From NCBI GenBank assembly GCA_022560025.1, contig JAFISE010000282.1:1-30097 (forward strand): a stretch of 30,097 nucleotides of DNA, written 5' to 3'. The translations under genes and the position numbers were made by a program. Numbering within the stretch: position 1 is the first letter of the stretch; each line of letters opens with the position of its first letter. The stretch is from Stagonosporopsis chrysanthemi (lineage: Eukaryota > Ascomycota > Dothideomycetes > Pleosporales > Didymellaceae). Under the pieces are notes generated by a model. It was not told where the DNA came from, ran no database searches, and saw only the letters and a list, made by a program, of their open reading frames with translations. This document shows positions 20,901 to 28,704 of this stretch, piece after piece.

Positions 20901-21170
20901 GACCCTGTTGGCTCTTGCATCTCTACAGAGATAGGAAAGCTTGCCATTAATATTCCCCAAACCTCTGCCCACGCAGCGACCGCTGAGGCTGAACACCCTC
21001 AACATCTTAGCACAAGCCTTAGCTCTGACATGAGGTGGATTAAGCACGTAAACAAGGACATCCTCTGGATACCATCAGAGTACCGGCCATCGTGCTCGTC
21101 TGTGCGCGGAACCACAGTTGCTATAGGTGTTGGATCAGGTAGGGTGTGGACGTGCACGATTAACGCGTAG
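17944..21170 (+). CDS. HET-NACHT-WD40 (HNWD) allorecognition NLR with one in-frame TGA
   Basis: Exon 1 (17944-20199) and exon 2 (20262-21170) encode about 1,054 residues apart from a TGA at 20466-20468 (codon 821). The start MRLLYHGEDGKVRV in context ACAATGC is typical of HET-D/E-like proteins. HET blocks are IPPYAILSHTWG (about 25-36), YFWVDTCCID (about 74-83) and RGWTLQELLAP (about 142-152). NACHT has P-loop GDPGKGKT (304-311) and Walker B YILVDALDE (406-414). C-terminal to the stop are three 42-residue WD40 units and a normal family C-terminus ending GVGSGRVWTCTINA. In Podospora, such proteins sense non-self through WD40 and trigger death through HET. Here either the protein ends at codon 820, leaving HET-NACHT, or the stop is bypassed. 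The expected residue at the TGA is Trp. Only three intact WD units is few for a propeller. Confidence 0.85.
20200..20261 (+). other. 62-nt GT-AG intron in the HNWD gene
   Basis: The donor is GTGAGA after CAG at 20199, a branch-like GCTGAC lies at 20249-20254, and the acceptor is CTAG at 20258-20261. Splicing is phase 0, removes the TAG at 20212-20214, and joins WLLVQ to EIKGAGKLTKLLQDAHRF, the expected continuation of the family. The acceptor at 20257 (ACAG) would put a TAA in frame shortly after, so the later AG is chosen. Confidence 0.8.
20475..20852 (+). repeat. Three in-frame 126-bp WD40-coding tandem units
   Basis: Units at 20475-20600, 20601-20726 and 20727-20852 are each exactly 126 bp (42 codons) and nearly identical; a diverged fourth begins at 20853. 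The shared core is VAFSHDSTRLASAS. Differences cluster at a few codons: LVSS, YARS and FVNS before VAFS; DDN, GDK and YDN after SAS; and SSGEC, SSSEY and SNGKC at the end. This is the pattern of concerted repeat exchange with variable recognition positions known in HNWD genes. Confidence 0.93.
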
Positions 21171-21225
21171 CAAATTTAGTAATCTTGTAAATATTCGTGT
21201 CTGTGTTTTAGAGGAAGTTAAGCTA

Positions 21226-21366
21226 AGTCCCTCCCTATGTTACGAGAAGCCCTGTGGGCCGAGAATAGCCAATAAGAGCGCGAGGATCGCACATCTTCCA
21301 GCTCAGTGCTCTGTCTCATTGGCCATTCTCGGCCCACAGGGACTCTCGCTTCACAGGGACGGACGT
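21226..21366. mobile_element. 141-bp palindromic MITE, family A, second copy
   Basis: Its left arm is nearly the same as that of the element at 12026-12167, but its right arm has several substitutions, so it is older or more mutated. TA flanks both ends (21224-21225 and 21367-21368). It lies about 55 bp after the HNWD stop codon and may have landed in the 3' UTR or terminator. Confidence 0.88.
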
Positions 21367-21439
21367 TAGTAAACAGTTCCCTCTTGTTTGTTATCTTATA
21401 AAGTAGTACAGTATAGAAACAGTTACAAATATCTAGGGC

Positions 21440-22140
21440 GCAGATTGCTGCATAGCACATAGAGTGAATTGTGTAGGAACAGCTGCTAGTGTGCGGAATT
21501 GGTGTAGCATGTACGCAACGTCGCGCATTTGTTTCCTGGCCGAGACAGCACGGTGCACCTGTAGTCGATCCCCGAATAGTGCTGTCCCCTGCAAGCTTAG
21601 CGTTAGCTGTCAGGCTGTGCAATAAATAGGGTGTAGCTAGTGCAGCGAAGGTTCTAGAGCAGCGCTGCCCTGTAAGTTAGTTAATCATACCAGAGCTTAA
21701 TACGCTGAGCCTTAATAGTACTTTTGCAGTTATGTAATCACAAAAGAGCTGCCTGCTAAAACGCACAGCGCTAATAGCGATTGCGTCCAGCATAGAGATG
21801 GTCTTAGACTTCACACAATTAGCGCTTAATTATCTTTGCAAACTAAGGCAATGTGCGTCAGAGCTAGTCCTATCAGTCAAGCACTTAAGAGACGGAACGA
21901 GTAAAGATTAAGCAATAGAGTAAAGGCAGAAGGCAAAGTGGTCGCTAGAGCTGTGCGCAAGATGAATGCCAGTCTTATCAAAACTATTGTATTTTTTCTG
22001 CTGCTTTGCATAACTCGAAAGATAGGAAGGTAAGGTAGAAGGTTGCTTTCCTTGCACGTGTCCAGGTGCGTGTGGGGGTGCTTTAGCTGCGAAGAAGGTG
22101 AATCCGTCTCGCTGAGGGGCGTTTCTCGCTTATGACGGGT
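21440..22140 (-). pseudogene. Second PD-(D/E)XK-family remnant, C-terminus lost
   Basis: This block is homologous to about 9,886-10,589 in the same orientation relative to the gene. Recognisable pieces include KRETPLSE near 22,110 (presumed N-terminus) and TALFGDRLQVHRAVSARKQ near 21,580-21,530, corresponding to MALFSYQAQLRRAVWVSKQ in the first copy. The catalytic part with E-x-K is missing, the similarity ending near the MITE. Many stops and indels make it non-functional. Several short frames here, including 78 codons at 22319-22083, have no support of their own. Confidence 0.55.
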
Positions 22141-22440
22141 GTAAGAGCACGCTCATACCCTAAGCCTACATTGCACCCACACCGACAACCTTCCGAGTCA
22201 GACCCGTTTCCTGCTTCCTCCTGATGTCCTTCGGTACAGTCAACCCCGAGCTCCCAGGTATAAGAGGGGGAGCTTCTCCAGAGTTCAGATAGATAGTTTT
22301 GAAGTATCCTTTCGTACAAGACCTATAGGAATAGAGATCTGGTCCTGCAGTTTATCCCAGTGCTCCCATACACCTCGTAGCGGATACCTATGCGATTCGG
22401 ACCCCTCTAGCATCCTGCGTCGTTACAACTAACAAATATT
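22141..22440. other. Short gene-free interval before the AT-rich transposon
   Basis: Normal composition with no recognised gene; it borders the RIP-mutated transposon at about 22,430. Confidence 0.4.
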
Positions 22441-23290
22441 ATTACTAATATTAATATACTACTACTTACTAAGTAGTTGTTACCTATTTCTTTATATAAG
22501 TTAGATGCTAATTATTACAACGCTGATTTATATTAAAAGTATAAGCTCTACTTTAACCTACTACAATACGAGATTACTAAATATAAAGTTAATAGCTACT
22601 ATATATATAATATAGATAAAAAGAGCTTTATAATTAAGATTACTACTAGGACAAAATATATATTTAGTAAGCAGATATAGAAAAAGAAGAAAGTCAAGGT
22701 ATTACTTTAAGATAGTAATTAGGTATAAGTAATACTGCTAGCCTGTGTGTGTAGTAATAGAACAGCACTGCTACTAGGTCTCTTCTATAACTCTGCTAAC
22801 AGTACTTTGTAATTAAGCTAAGTAGAGGAGATAGAGCTAGAAGTACATAATGTACTTGTTTTCTTCTTACCTAATAGCTAGACTAATAATAATATAGGCC
22901 TTGCCTAGCTTTAATAGGTATTTAATTACTTTACTAAGACTAAGGCGCAGAAGAAGTAGTATCTTCTAATCCTTAACAGCTATAGATCTTATATAATAAT
23001 AGACTTTATTAACTACTGTAATTAGAATAAAATACTTCTAGCTATCCTTTCTCTTTACTTAACCTACATACTGTAGCTATTAGACATAGTATTGTTTAAG
23101 CCTCTCTTAACTGCGTATTTAAAAGAGCTTACAACACACCTCTATAATAGCTAAGGATTATTAGTAATTAAGAAGAGTAACTTCTTTTACCTATTCTAGA
23201 AGGCTTAGATAAGCATGTTTACTTAGGGGTTAATACTTAAATCTTTTAAGGCAATAGGGATAAGAGGTTTCTAGAGGTTTCTAAATAGCT
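22440..23290 (+). pseudogene. RIP-mutated pogo/Fot1-type DDE transposase
   Basis: Although AT-rich and full of stops, one continuous + frame (phase set at 22546) reads as a pogo-family transposase. YFNLLQYEITKYKV is followed by YNIDKKSF (first catalytic Asp), then VEEIELEVHNVLVFF, LLILNSYRSYI in place of the usual LLILDGHGSH (second catalytic Asp changed to Asn), IDFINYC, KILLAILSLYLTYIL and LLDIVLFKPL (third Asp region), ELTTHLYNS and GLLVIKKSNFFYLF. Many TAG and TAA codons replace expected Trp or Gln. GAC-to-AAC and TGG-to-TAG are CpA-to-TpA changes on one strand or the other. No frameshift is evident, so point mutation, not decay by indels, inactivated it. Confidence 0.82.
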
Positions 23291-23316
23291 AGTAACTACA
23301 TCTAACAGGTCCTATT

Positions 23317-23406
23317 AGTCTATTTAGGATTAATACTAATATTTGTATTTCTAGCCTGCTTGTACTCTCTTCTTATACAAATGTTAGTATTAACTCTAAA
23401 TAGACT
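23317..23406. repeat. Inverted repeat (32-bp arms) in the AT-rich block, related to the MITE at 27.2 kb
   Basis: Arms at 23317-23348 and 23375-23406 are inverted copies with about three mismatches, starting AGTCTATTTAG. The left arm and the sequence before it (from about 23,268) align with about 27,210-27,290 allowing C/G-to-T/A changes, so it appears to be a RIP-mutated relative of the element at 27159-27312, perhaps nested in the transposon. Confidence 0.6.
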
Positions 23407-23429
23407 AGTAAGACTTATTAGTCTTCTAG

Positions 23430-24500
23430 ACGCTAAGTATAGTGTAAAAGAAACTCCTTTTGTTTAATAATAAATTTTCTGTTTAGCTTACTACTATGTC
23501 CTTATAGCTATAGCTATATTCTACTCTATATATTATATAACTCTCTATTTAGGAATTTAAATATAAAAAGTGTACATTAGTTACTATTAATAACTGTTCT
23601 AGTATGTTGTACCTTATAGAAGATATACGCACTTATAAAATAGAGAAAACGTATAGAGTTGCACTCTAAACATAGATTTGTTATCTGCCTAATCTTTCTA
23701 GTTATAGTGTTAAGGTAACCCTGCACAAGTGCTTTGTAGTACTTCTAATAGTTCTGATACTTACACTGCCTATCTAATAAAGAGGTATGCTACCTAGTCT
23801 AGCTTCTAAAGTACTGCTAGTTAATACTGCAGCTATGTTTTTAAGCACTAATACAGGTATTTTGGTACTAACCTAGCCTAACGATTACAAGAGTCCGTTA
23901 TTAAACTTAGTTAACTTTGCTTTAGCACGTAGGCTAACCTTGCAAGAGTGCTTTGTTGTACTCCCTTTCTGTCGGTATTCACATATCCTATCACCCGACG
24001 CTGCCCAATGTCTCGTCTCGATCCTACTTCGGTCCAACTTGCACCGAGCTCGGGTATATACTCGTAGCACCCACGTTCATAGAGATAGCATACTAATACT
24101 AAAACATAAGAAGAACCTTACTACTGTTATCACCCCGTACGATCGTACAAAGGCCTACCAACACTTTCACTCTATTGTTCGCTCTCTAGCTGCTCTATTT
24201 CTAAGCCCTTAGTCCGTATGCTATCTCTTTATATTTGGTTTCCCTTTGACTGCTGCGCTCTGCGCTATTAGCATCTAGTTAGCAGCTATAGAGACTGGCA
24301 CCTAATCCTTTGATTAAGACGATGCTCTTCTTTCTAAGTACATTGGGCAAAGCAAGAGGTTCCTGTTCTACCAACACGCTTACTGCGATAGACTCGACTT
24401 CATGTTGTGTGCCTGTACTTCTTGATTTCGTTGCAGGCGGCAGTCCTGTTATGGTCGCACTATAGATTTCCGCGCGACCTAAGCCAACTACTACTGTGAC
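23430..24500. other. Gene-free, AT-rich to about 23.9 kb then normal composition
   Basis: The first half continues the RIP-like AT-rich block without legible protein motifs; the second half has normal composition with only short frames. It may be the rest of the transposon and unrelated debris. Confidence 0.5.
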
Positions 24501-24501
24501 T

Positions 24502-24671
24502 GCGTAAGCAGTGCTGGTCCGGAAGCTGCAGATAAACGATTGTATCTCTATCTGTTGTCGTGTTGTGATGATTTGTTACAGGAGCTCTCAGCTCAGAGTA
24601 AGTGTGCTTGCCCACCGGGCAGTGCCTTCTACAATGCAATATCATGTGGCTTCAACCCACGTAGTTATAGC
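24502..24671 (+). repeat. Direct repeat A, diverged copy of 27925-28099
   Basis: The block runs from GCGTAAGCAG to about CACGTAGTTAT and aligns with 27925-28099 with scattered substitutions and small indels. The second copy overlaps the end of a TLH-like coding fragment, so both are probably pieces of the same larger gene or element. Confidence 0.75.
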
Positions 24672-25105
24672 TATACTGTTAGCTAATATCCTCTGGTTCA
24701 GAGAGCTTGCTGACATAAAACAGCTCCGGCAGCGAATGCTGTTGAATACCATACTGTCGACTTTAGGAAGTATTTCCTACGGCGCAACAAATATATGGGA
24801 GATTTGGGCCGACTTCCCACAGACACCATCATACTGTCGGTCAGACAAGCAGCTTATGGCTGCTAATTGGATTGGCTGCTCGGATGGTAAGTCGAGGTTT
24901 CAGGGTTGCAGGGTTACACTTAACAAAGATTGACACATCGTAGTGGCGCTGGTCTCATCGGGTCAGGGCTCTTTCCGAAGGTAAGTCTTGAGGCAGCAGT
25001 GATGCTGATCGCTGGGGATATGCATGCTTGAAACAGGCGATGCGTAAAATCTTACGTTGGGTTCGTACGGTTCGTTCCTTTGCACAGTCGTCTTCGACCG
25101 ACTAG
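24634..25105 (+). CDS. Possible small spliced gene with one membrane segment
   Basis: A tentative model joins 24634-24886, 24944-24980 and 25037-25105. Both donors are GTAAGT and the acceptors are CGTAG and ACAG; reading phase is kept, giving ANWIGCSD, VALVSSGQGSFR and RAMRKILRWVRTVRSFAQ. The product would be about 119 residues. Its N-terminal part has a hydrophobic stretch VVIAILLANILWF (about residues 11-23) that could be a membrane anchor, followed by a charged region with ELADIKQLRQR. I do not recognise the family. The start lies inside repeat A, so the native gene may be longer or truncated. Against it, the coding signal is weak and expression is unknown. Confidence 0.3.
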
Positions 25106-25641
25106 TGTTGAGAACTGCCATAGTATGCTTGGCCTGCAATCACGCATTTAAGGCATACATCTGCAGGTTTATTCCGCATTCCCATGCTCTGGACCCACCA
25201 CTTGCCCATTTTGTGTACTTTTCCAGTTGGACAGCCTAAGCACTGCACATCATCATTAAATCGACGATTCTCTTCCCAACTGCCATCTTTGCAGTCGTCT
25301 CCCGTACGATAGACATAGATAGTCCATCAAGCATTGAGCCAAGGACCGGCAAAGGGTCTAAAGAATAGTCTGATCTAGAGCAGGTGGGGGACAGTAGTCA
25401 CTTGAAAAAGTGCGTAAACTAATTAAGTGTAGAAACCCAAGAGAAAGATATTGGCTAGCAGACAGTTTCGCCGCAGCCGTGACTCCAACTGTTGCTAGAT
25501 AATGCGCTGAAACGCAACTATAATCCAGGCTTTATTTTCAAAATGCCGTTGACTGCCGTAGGGTCAGGCGAAAGTCTACAGGCATGCGGTCCACTCACAT
25601 AGCATCAATATTCCGGTTATATTCGGGACGACCGAGGAAGC
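25106..25641. other. Gene-free interval
   Basis: No recognised coding content; one 60-codon frame (25057-25239) overlaps the third exon of the tentative model in another frame. Confidence 0.45.
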
Positions 25642-25816
25642 GCCGATGTGTAGCTAATTGCTAACATCCGAGAAGAGCCGACTTCTAGCTAATGATTACT
25701 ATCTAGAGAGAGCCAACATCTAGCCAAGAACTATCTTCTGACAACAGCTGACGTTTAGTTAAGGATTAATATCGAGGAGGGGCCGATTTGTAGCTAGGAA
25801 TTACTATCTGACAAGA
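25642..25816. repeat. Five diverged 35-bp tandem units
   Basis: Units at 25642, 25677, 25712, 25747 and 25782 are each exactly 35 bp, with a partial sixth (GCTAACG). Each begins like GCCGA, has TAGCTAA-like sequence near base 10-17 and ACTATCTGA-like sequence near base 22-30. They differ at many positions but keep register without indels. The unit is not a multiple of 3 and is not coding. Confidence 0.85.
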
Positions 25817-26040
25817 GCTAACGGAATCTCATCTGCACGCATGTCTGTTGCGAACGATTGTCTACAATCGACGCGCATTTGTTATACAAAGCAACACAAT
25901 AATAAGAGAAAACACAATGAACAAAGCGGCACTAAAAACAGAGAGGCACAACATATATCGCTCATACTGCTCCCCATTGCTTTCATTGGTGAGCTTTTCT
26001 TCTCCTAACAGCCCAAAGCTTCTAAGTCTTCCGAGTCTCG

Positions 26041-27062
26041 GCGTTTCAACTCGATAGGAAGACTCTTGACGATGCAGGAATAATTGTTGAGCGGGCTATG
26101 AACTTCGGTCCTACAGTGTGTCCCCTCACTTTCGCTGCGATCGGTGGTTGATGCCTTGGAATCGTTGCTATTTATCTTGCAAAGCGCGGTACTACCATAT
26201 CCGTATGTGTCTTGTATTCAGGTTCATCCTCACTGACCTTATAGCAGACATTCGAGAAACTGCTTGGCAGCCAAAGCCTTGTGTCCGCCGCTAGGACGGC
26301 GTTCACCCTTCAGTCCTACAGCCTGCTCTCTGATAGTGTAGTGTCTGTCTGGACACTGTCACTCGTAGGGGGACAGCGCTTTTTGCGTCTGCTCCATTAC
26401 TCGAATTCCACTAAACGGGGGTCAGGTGACGTTTACTACTCTTATCCCAGCGCACCATTCACTTCGAACGAGTACGGTATCGAAATTCAGGTCGCTCCTG
26501 CTATCACGACTGCAATTCTAGTCTCATGGCAAGATACGAAAGCATTACCTGTGGAATTATGGAATTATCTGAAGATCTCCAGAATGGCGTACACCGAAAG
26601 CTTTGCAACGAATGGCTCAACCACCGAAAGCGATTAGATTTAGATCGAGACTCGCGCAATCCAGAAGTATTCTTCATAAGCTAGAGTCAACATCGAAAGT
26701 TTGAGGGAACTCTCAGTACTGAGTTCGAAATTGACTACACTACATGCATCTCAGTTGCCTGGTACTGTTCTAACGCGGACCTTATGAAGTCTAGAACGAC
26801 CTGCTGGGTGCTGGAATAATGTACAGTGCCAATGTGCCCATGTGTCGATTGTGCCGCGACGCGATTATGCTACGTACTTGGGTGTTCGACATTGAACCTT
26901 GCAGTACCATGCATGGATCGCTATACAACAGAGTCTCTGACCATTGGCACGGCTGGGCTATCTTCATTCGTTCATCACTTGACACGAGCGCCAGACCGTA
27001 TGCGATGCAATTGTAAGCAAGCCGCCATGATTTCAATGATTAGATTGGGAGAAGGAGGGTGA
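26041..27062 (+). pseudogene. Fungal integral membrane protein, uncharacterised family, broken
   Basis: From about 26,041 a frame reads LDRKTLDDAGIIVERAMNFG, then TVCPLTFAAIGG, a TGA near 26,149, and LGIVAIYLAKRGTTIS. After a 42-nt intron it continues QTFEKLLGSQSL, SYSLLSDSVVSVWTLSLVGG and RFLRLLHYSN, to ELWNYLKISRM and a stop at 26637. The run KRGTTIS...LWxLSPLGGQ...LR and the later D/E-LW-x-x-x-KI(P) motif resemble large fungal membrane proteins of unknown role, with helices around a long extracellular domain. Later pieces continue in other frames to about 27,062, for example TEFEIDYTT and DLMKSRTTCWVLE, showing frameshifts. Membrane location and family are inferred from remembered consensus; function is unknown. 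Confidence 0.45.
26203..26244 (+). other. 42-nt candidate intron in the membrane-protein remnant
   Basis: The donor is GTATGT, a CTGAC branch site lies about ten bases before the acceptor TTATAG, and removal is phase 0. It joins RGTTIS to QTFEKLLG. It is short for an intron but within the known fungal range. Confidence 0.5.
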
Positions 27063-27158
27063 CCTAGGCGCACGCGTTTCTACACTCGGATGATAATTGT
27101 ATTGCAGAGCTTATTCTTGACGAACGGATATCCGAAAGGCTGACTAACGTGTTCAATA

Positions 27159-27312
27159 CAAGGGGGGCCCACGAATGAATGAGAATACGAGTTGCCACAT
27201 AGAGATTTCTGGAGGTTTCTCAGTGGTCAGTACCTACTTCTAACGAATTCTATTGGTTCTCATGGGATTGACACCGACACTCGTATTCTCATTCGTTCAT
27301 GGACCCCCCTTG
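27159..27312. mobile_element. 154-bp palindromic MITE, family C, TA target duplication
   Basis: The 34-36-bp terminal arms (27157-27192 and 27279-27314, including TA) are inverted copies with three mismatches; the element starts CAAGGGGGG and ends CCCCCCTTG. TA on each side (27157-27158 and 27313-27314) is the target duplication. It lies just beyond the membrane-protein remnant and has no coding capacity. A RIP-mutated relative appears at 23.27-23.41 kb. Confidence 0.9.
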
Positions 27313-27452
27313 TACAATATCTGAAGGCATAATCTAGGGGCTTCACATAACGCGAGCCTGCCTTTTCAAAAGGCCCAATCTGTTCGACTTGAATAAGAAC
27401 CCGCTTTCAGCAAAACGACATGTGAACAGCACGGAAGCTATGTTCTCGAAGA

Positions 27453-28019
27453 TTGTCCCCATCTACAGGGCGAAGATATTACTCTATCCACGGGCGGTTT
27501 CTGTGCTACATCTTCCAAGTCTTAGTACTGTCGCGTACCATAAAGGAGCACACAAACAACATCTCAGGGCTGCAGCTGACTTCAGCTCAGCTAGCCATAA
27601 TGAACCATATCTGGGACAATCTTTCTATTGTTAGTCAGCAAGCAGACCGCGGGGTTCTGCTACAGCCATCACTAGACGGTGTCCATAAGAATCTCTTTCA
27701 ACTTCTTGTTATGTTCTGGTCAGACCTGTCGCACAATGGAAACATGAGCCGTAGCACTATCATGAATTTCTCTGGTGATTTGGGGATCTATCCTACAGAA
27801 CTGTGTTTCCGTAAACTCTACGATTATAAACCGTTTATATCAGCACTCCTGTGGGTGGCAAGTCTCATCATACTCGAGTATGCCCTACCACATGCACCGT
27901 ACGACCATCTCAAAACTTGTGACGGCGTGAGCAGTGTTGGGTTGAAGGCTGCGGAAGAACGCTTGTATTGCTATCTGTTGTCGTGTTATGATTTTCGTCT
28001 ACAGGAGCTCCCAGCTTAG
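27453..28019 (+). pseudogene. Fragment of a large TLH/DUF3505-like fungal protein
   Basis: This 188-codon open frame begins without a proper ATG. It contains QLTSAQLAIMNHIWDNL, then FSGDLGIYPTE and DYKPFISALLWVASLIILEY followed by ALPHAPY. That layout, a short 'FxxxLGI' segment followed by a YxxxLSALxW...LILEYALP helix, resembles the region upstream of the helicase domain in large fungal TLH-type or zinc-finger/DUF3505 proteins. The open frame stops at 28019 within the direct repeat shared with 24.5 kb. It is on the opposite strand from the helicase remnant at 1.8-2.8 kb and far from it, so it comes from another copy. The family call is by remembered pattern. No catalytic motif is present, so it is a non-functional fragment unless part of a longer spliced gene. 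Confidence 0.5.
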
Positions 28020-28099
28020 AGATAAGTGCACTTGCCCACACCTGGCAGTGCCTGCTACAATAGAATGTCATGTGATCTAAGCCACGTGGTTACAAGTGC
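27925..28099 (+). repeat. Direct repeat B, diverged copy of 24502-24671
   Basis: The block starts GCGTGAGCAG and ends near CACGTGGTTAC. It covers the last 30 codons and stop of the TLH-like fragment plus about 80 bp beyond. Confidence 0.75.
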
Positions 28100-28318
28100 T
28101 TATAACGAGCAATATCAAGCTCCCTGCAAGCCTCGCTACACAGATAACTCGGGATGCAACTTAGACAGTCTCTTGGACCACGTACTTGTTTGTCCGGATT
28201 TTTAATACATCTTAGTGCTGTTTCAAATTTGTCACGTTCTAGGAAGTGCTCCCGACAAGCAATATCGAGCACTTTGCTAGCCTCGCTATTCGGATGACTC
28301 CGGATGCAACTTATACAG
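28090..28318 (-). pseudogene. Two 150-bp (50-codon) Cys-containing repeat units, remnant
   Basis: On the - strand DCISCIRSHPNSEASKVLDI is followed 50 codons later by DCLSCIPSYLCSEACRELDI; the DNA offset is exactly 150 bp. The frame is open from about 28,327 (just after a TAA) to the stop at 28090, and an ATG at 28272 falls within the first unit. The pattern D-C-x-S-C-I...S-E-A...L-D-I-A looks like a short tandem protein repeat with a Cys pair, but I do not recognise the family. With a stop just upstream and no start before the first unit, it is likely a fragment of a longer repeat protein. Confidence 0.45.
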
Positions 28319-28400
28319 TCCTTTGTCAGACTTAATTAATTAGGTTGTAAGTAGACGTAATCATCCTAAGCATGGTTACGCAGCCTGCATAGTCTCTAGG

Positions 28401-28407
28401 TATAAAG
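28401..28407 (+). promoter_or_regulatory. TATA-like box of the small secreted protein gene
   Basis: TATAAAG lies 88 bp before the ATG at 28495, followed by a C/T/A-rich leader with few Gs and an ACCAACAATG start context, as common in expressed fungal genes. Confidence 0.5.
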
Positions 28408-28494
28408 CTAAGCAAATGTCTCCTTTATAGCTAAACATCACCATCGTTCTTACAATATCTCATCTCTTTACTACCTAACCAACCTACACCAACA

Positions 28495-28704
28495 ATGAAG
28501 TATCTACTCCTTCTTTCAATAACCCTGGGCCTAGCTGTTGCGAACCCACTGTTATCCTCTCAGAACAATGCGGGTAACTTACAGGAACGTCAAACCTGTC
28601 AAGTATCTGCAGCGGATCGGCAAGAATGTACATCAGACTGTCAACGAAGGGGAAATAGTGGCGGAAATGTTGTTGGACCGGAATGTCTTTGCAGCTGTTT
28701 TTAA
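28495..28704 (+). CDS. Small secreted cysteine-rich protein (69 aa), effector/defensin-like candidate
   Basis: The start context CAACAATGAAG is good, and the frame is intact and intronless. Residues 1-16 (MKYLLLLSITLGLAVA) form a clear signal peptide. A short propeptide ends LQER, a likely Kex2-type cleavage site at residue 32, leaving a mature peptide of 37 residues with six cysteines at 35, 45, 49, 64, 66 and 68. The C-x3-C and C-x-C pattern recalls CS-alpha-beta (defensin-like) folds, though the closing C-x-C-x-C is unusual. The protein would be secreted to the apoplast or medium. Possible roles include antimicrobial peptide or plant-interaction effector; the sequence does not decide. It is an intact gene in a transposon-rich neighbourhood, a common setting for effectors. 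Confidence 0.75.
   Translation: MKYLLLLSITLGLAVANPLLSSQNNAGNLQERQTCQVSAADRQECTSDCQRRGNSGGNVVGPECLCSCF

Noticed and set aside
22083..22319. 78-codon - strand frame
   Set aside because: Overlaps the N-terminal end of the second PD-(D/E)XK remnant in a different frame; no similarity to a known protein.
25642..25816. CRISPR-like array
   Set aside because: Fungal context, units contiguous and diverged, no constant repeat with unique spacers.
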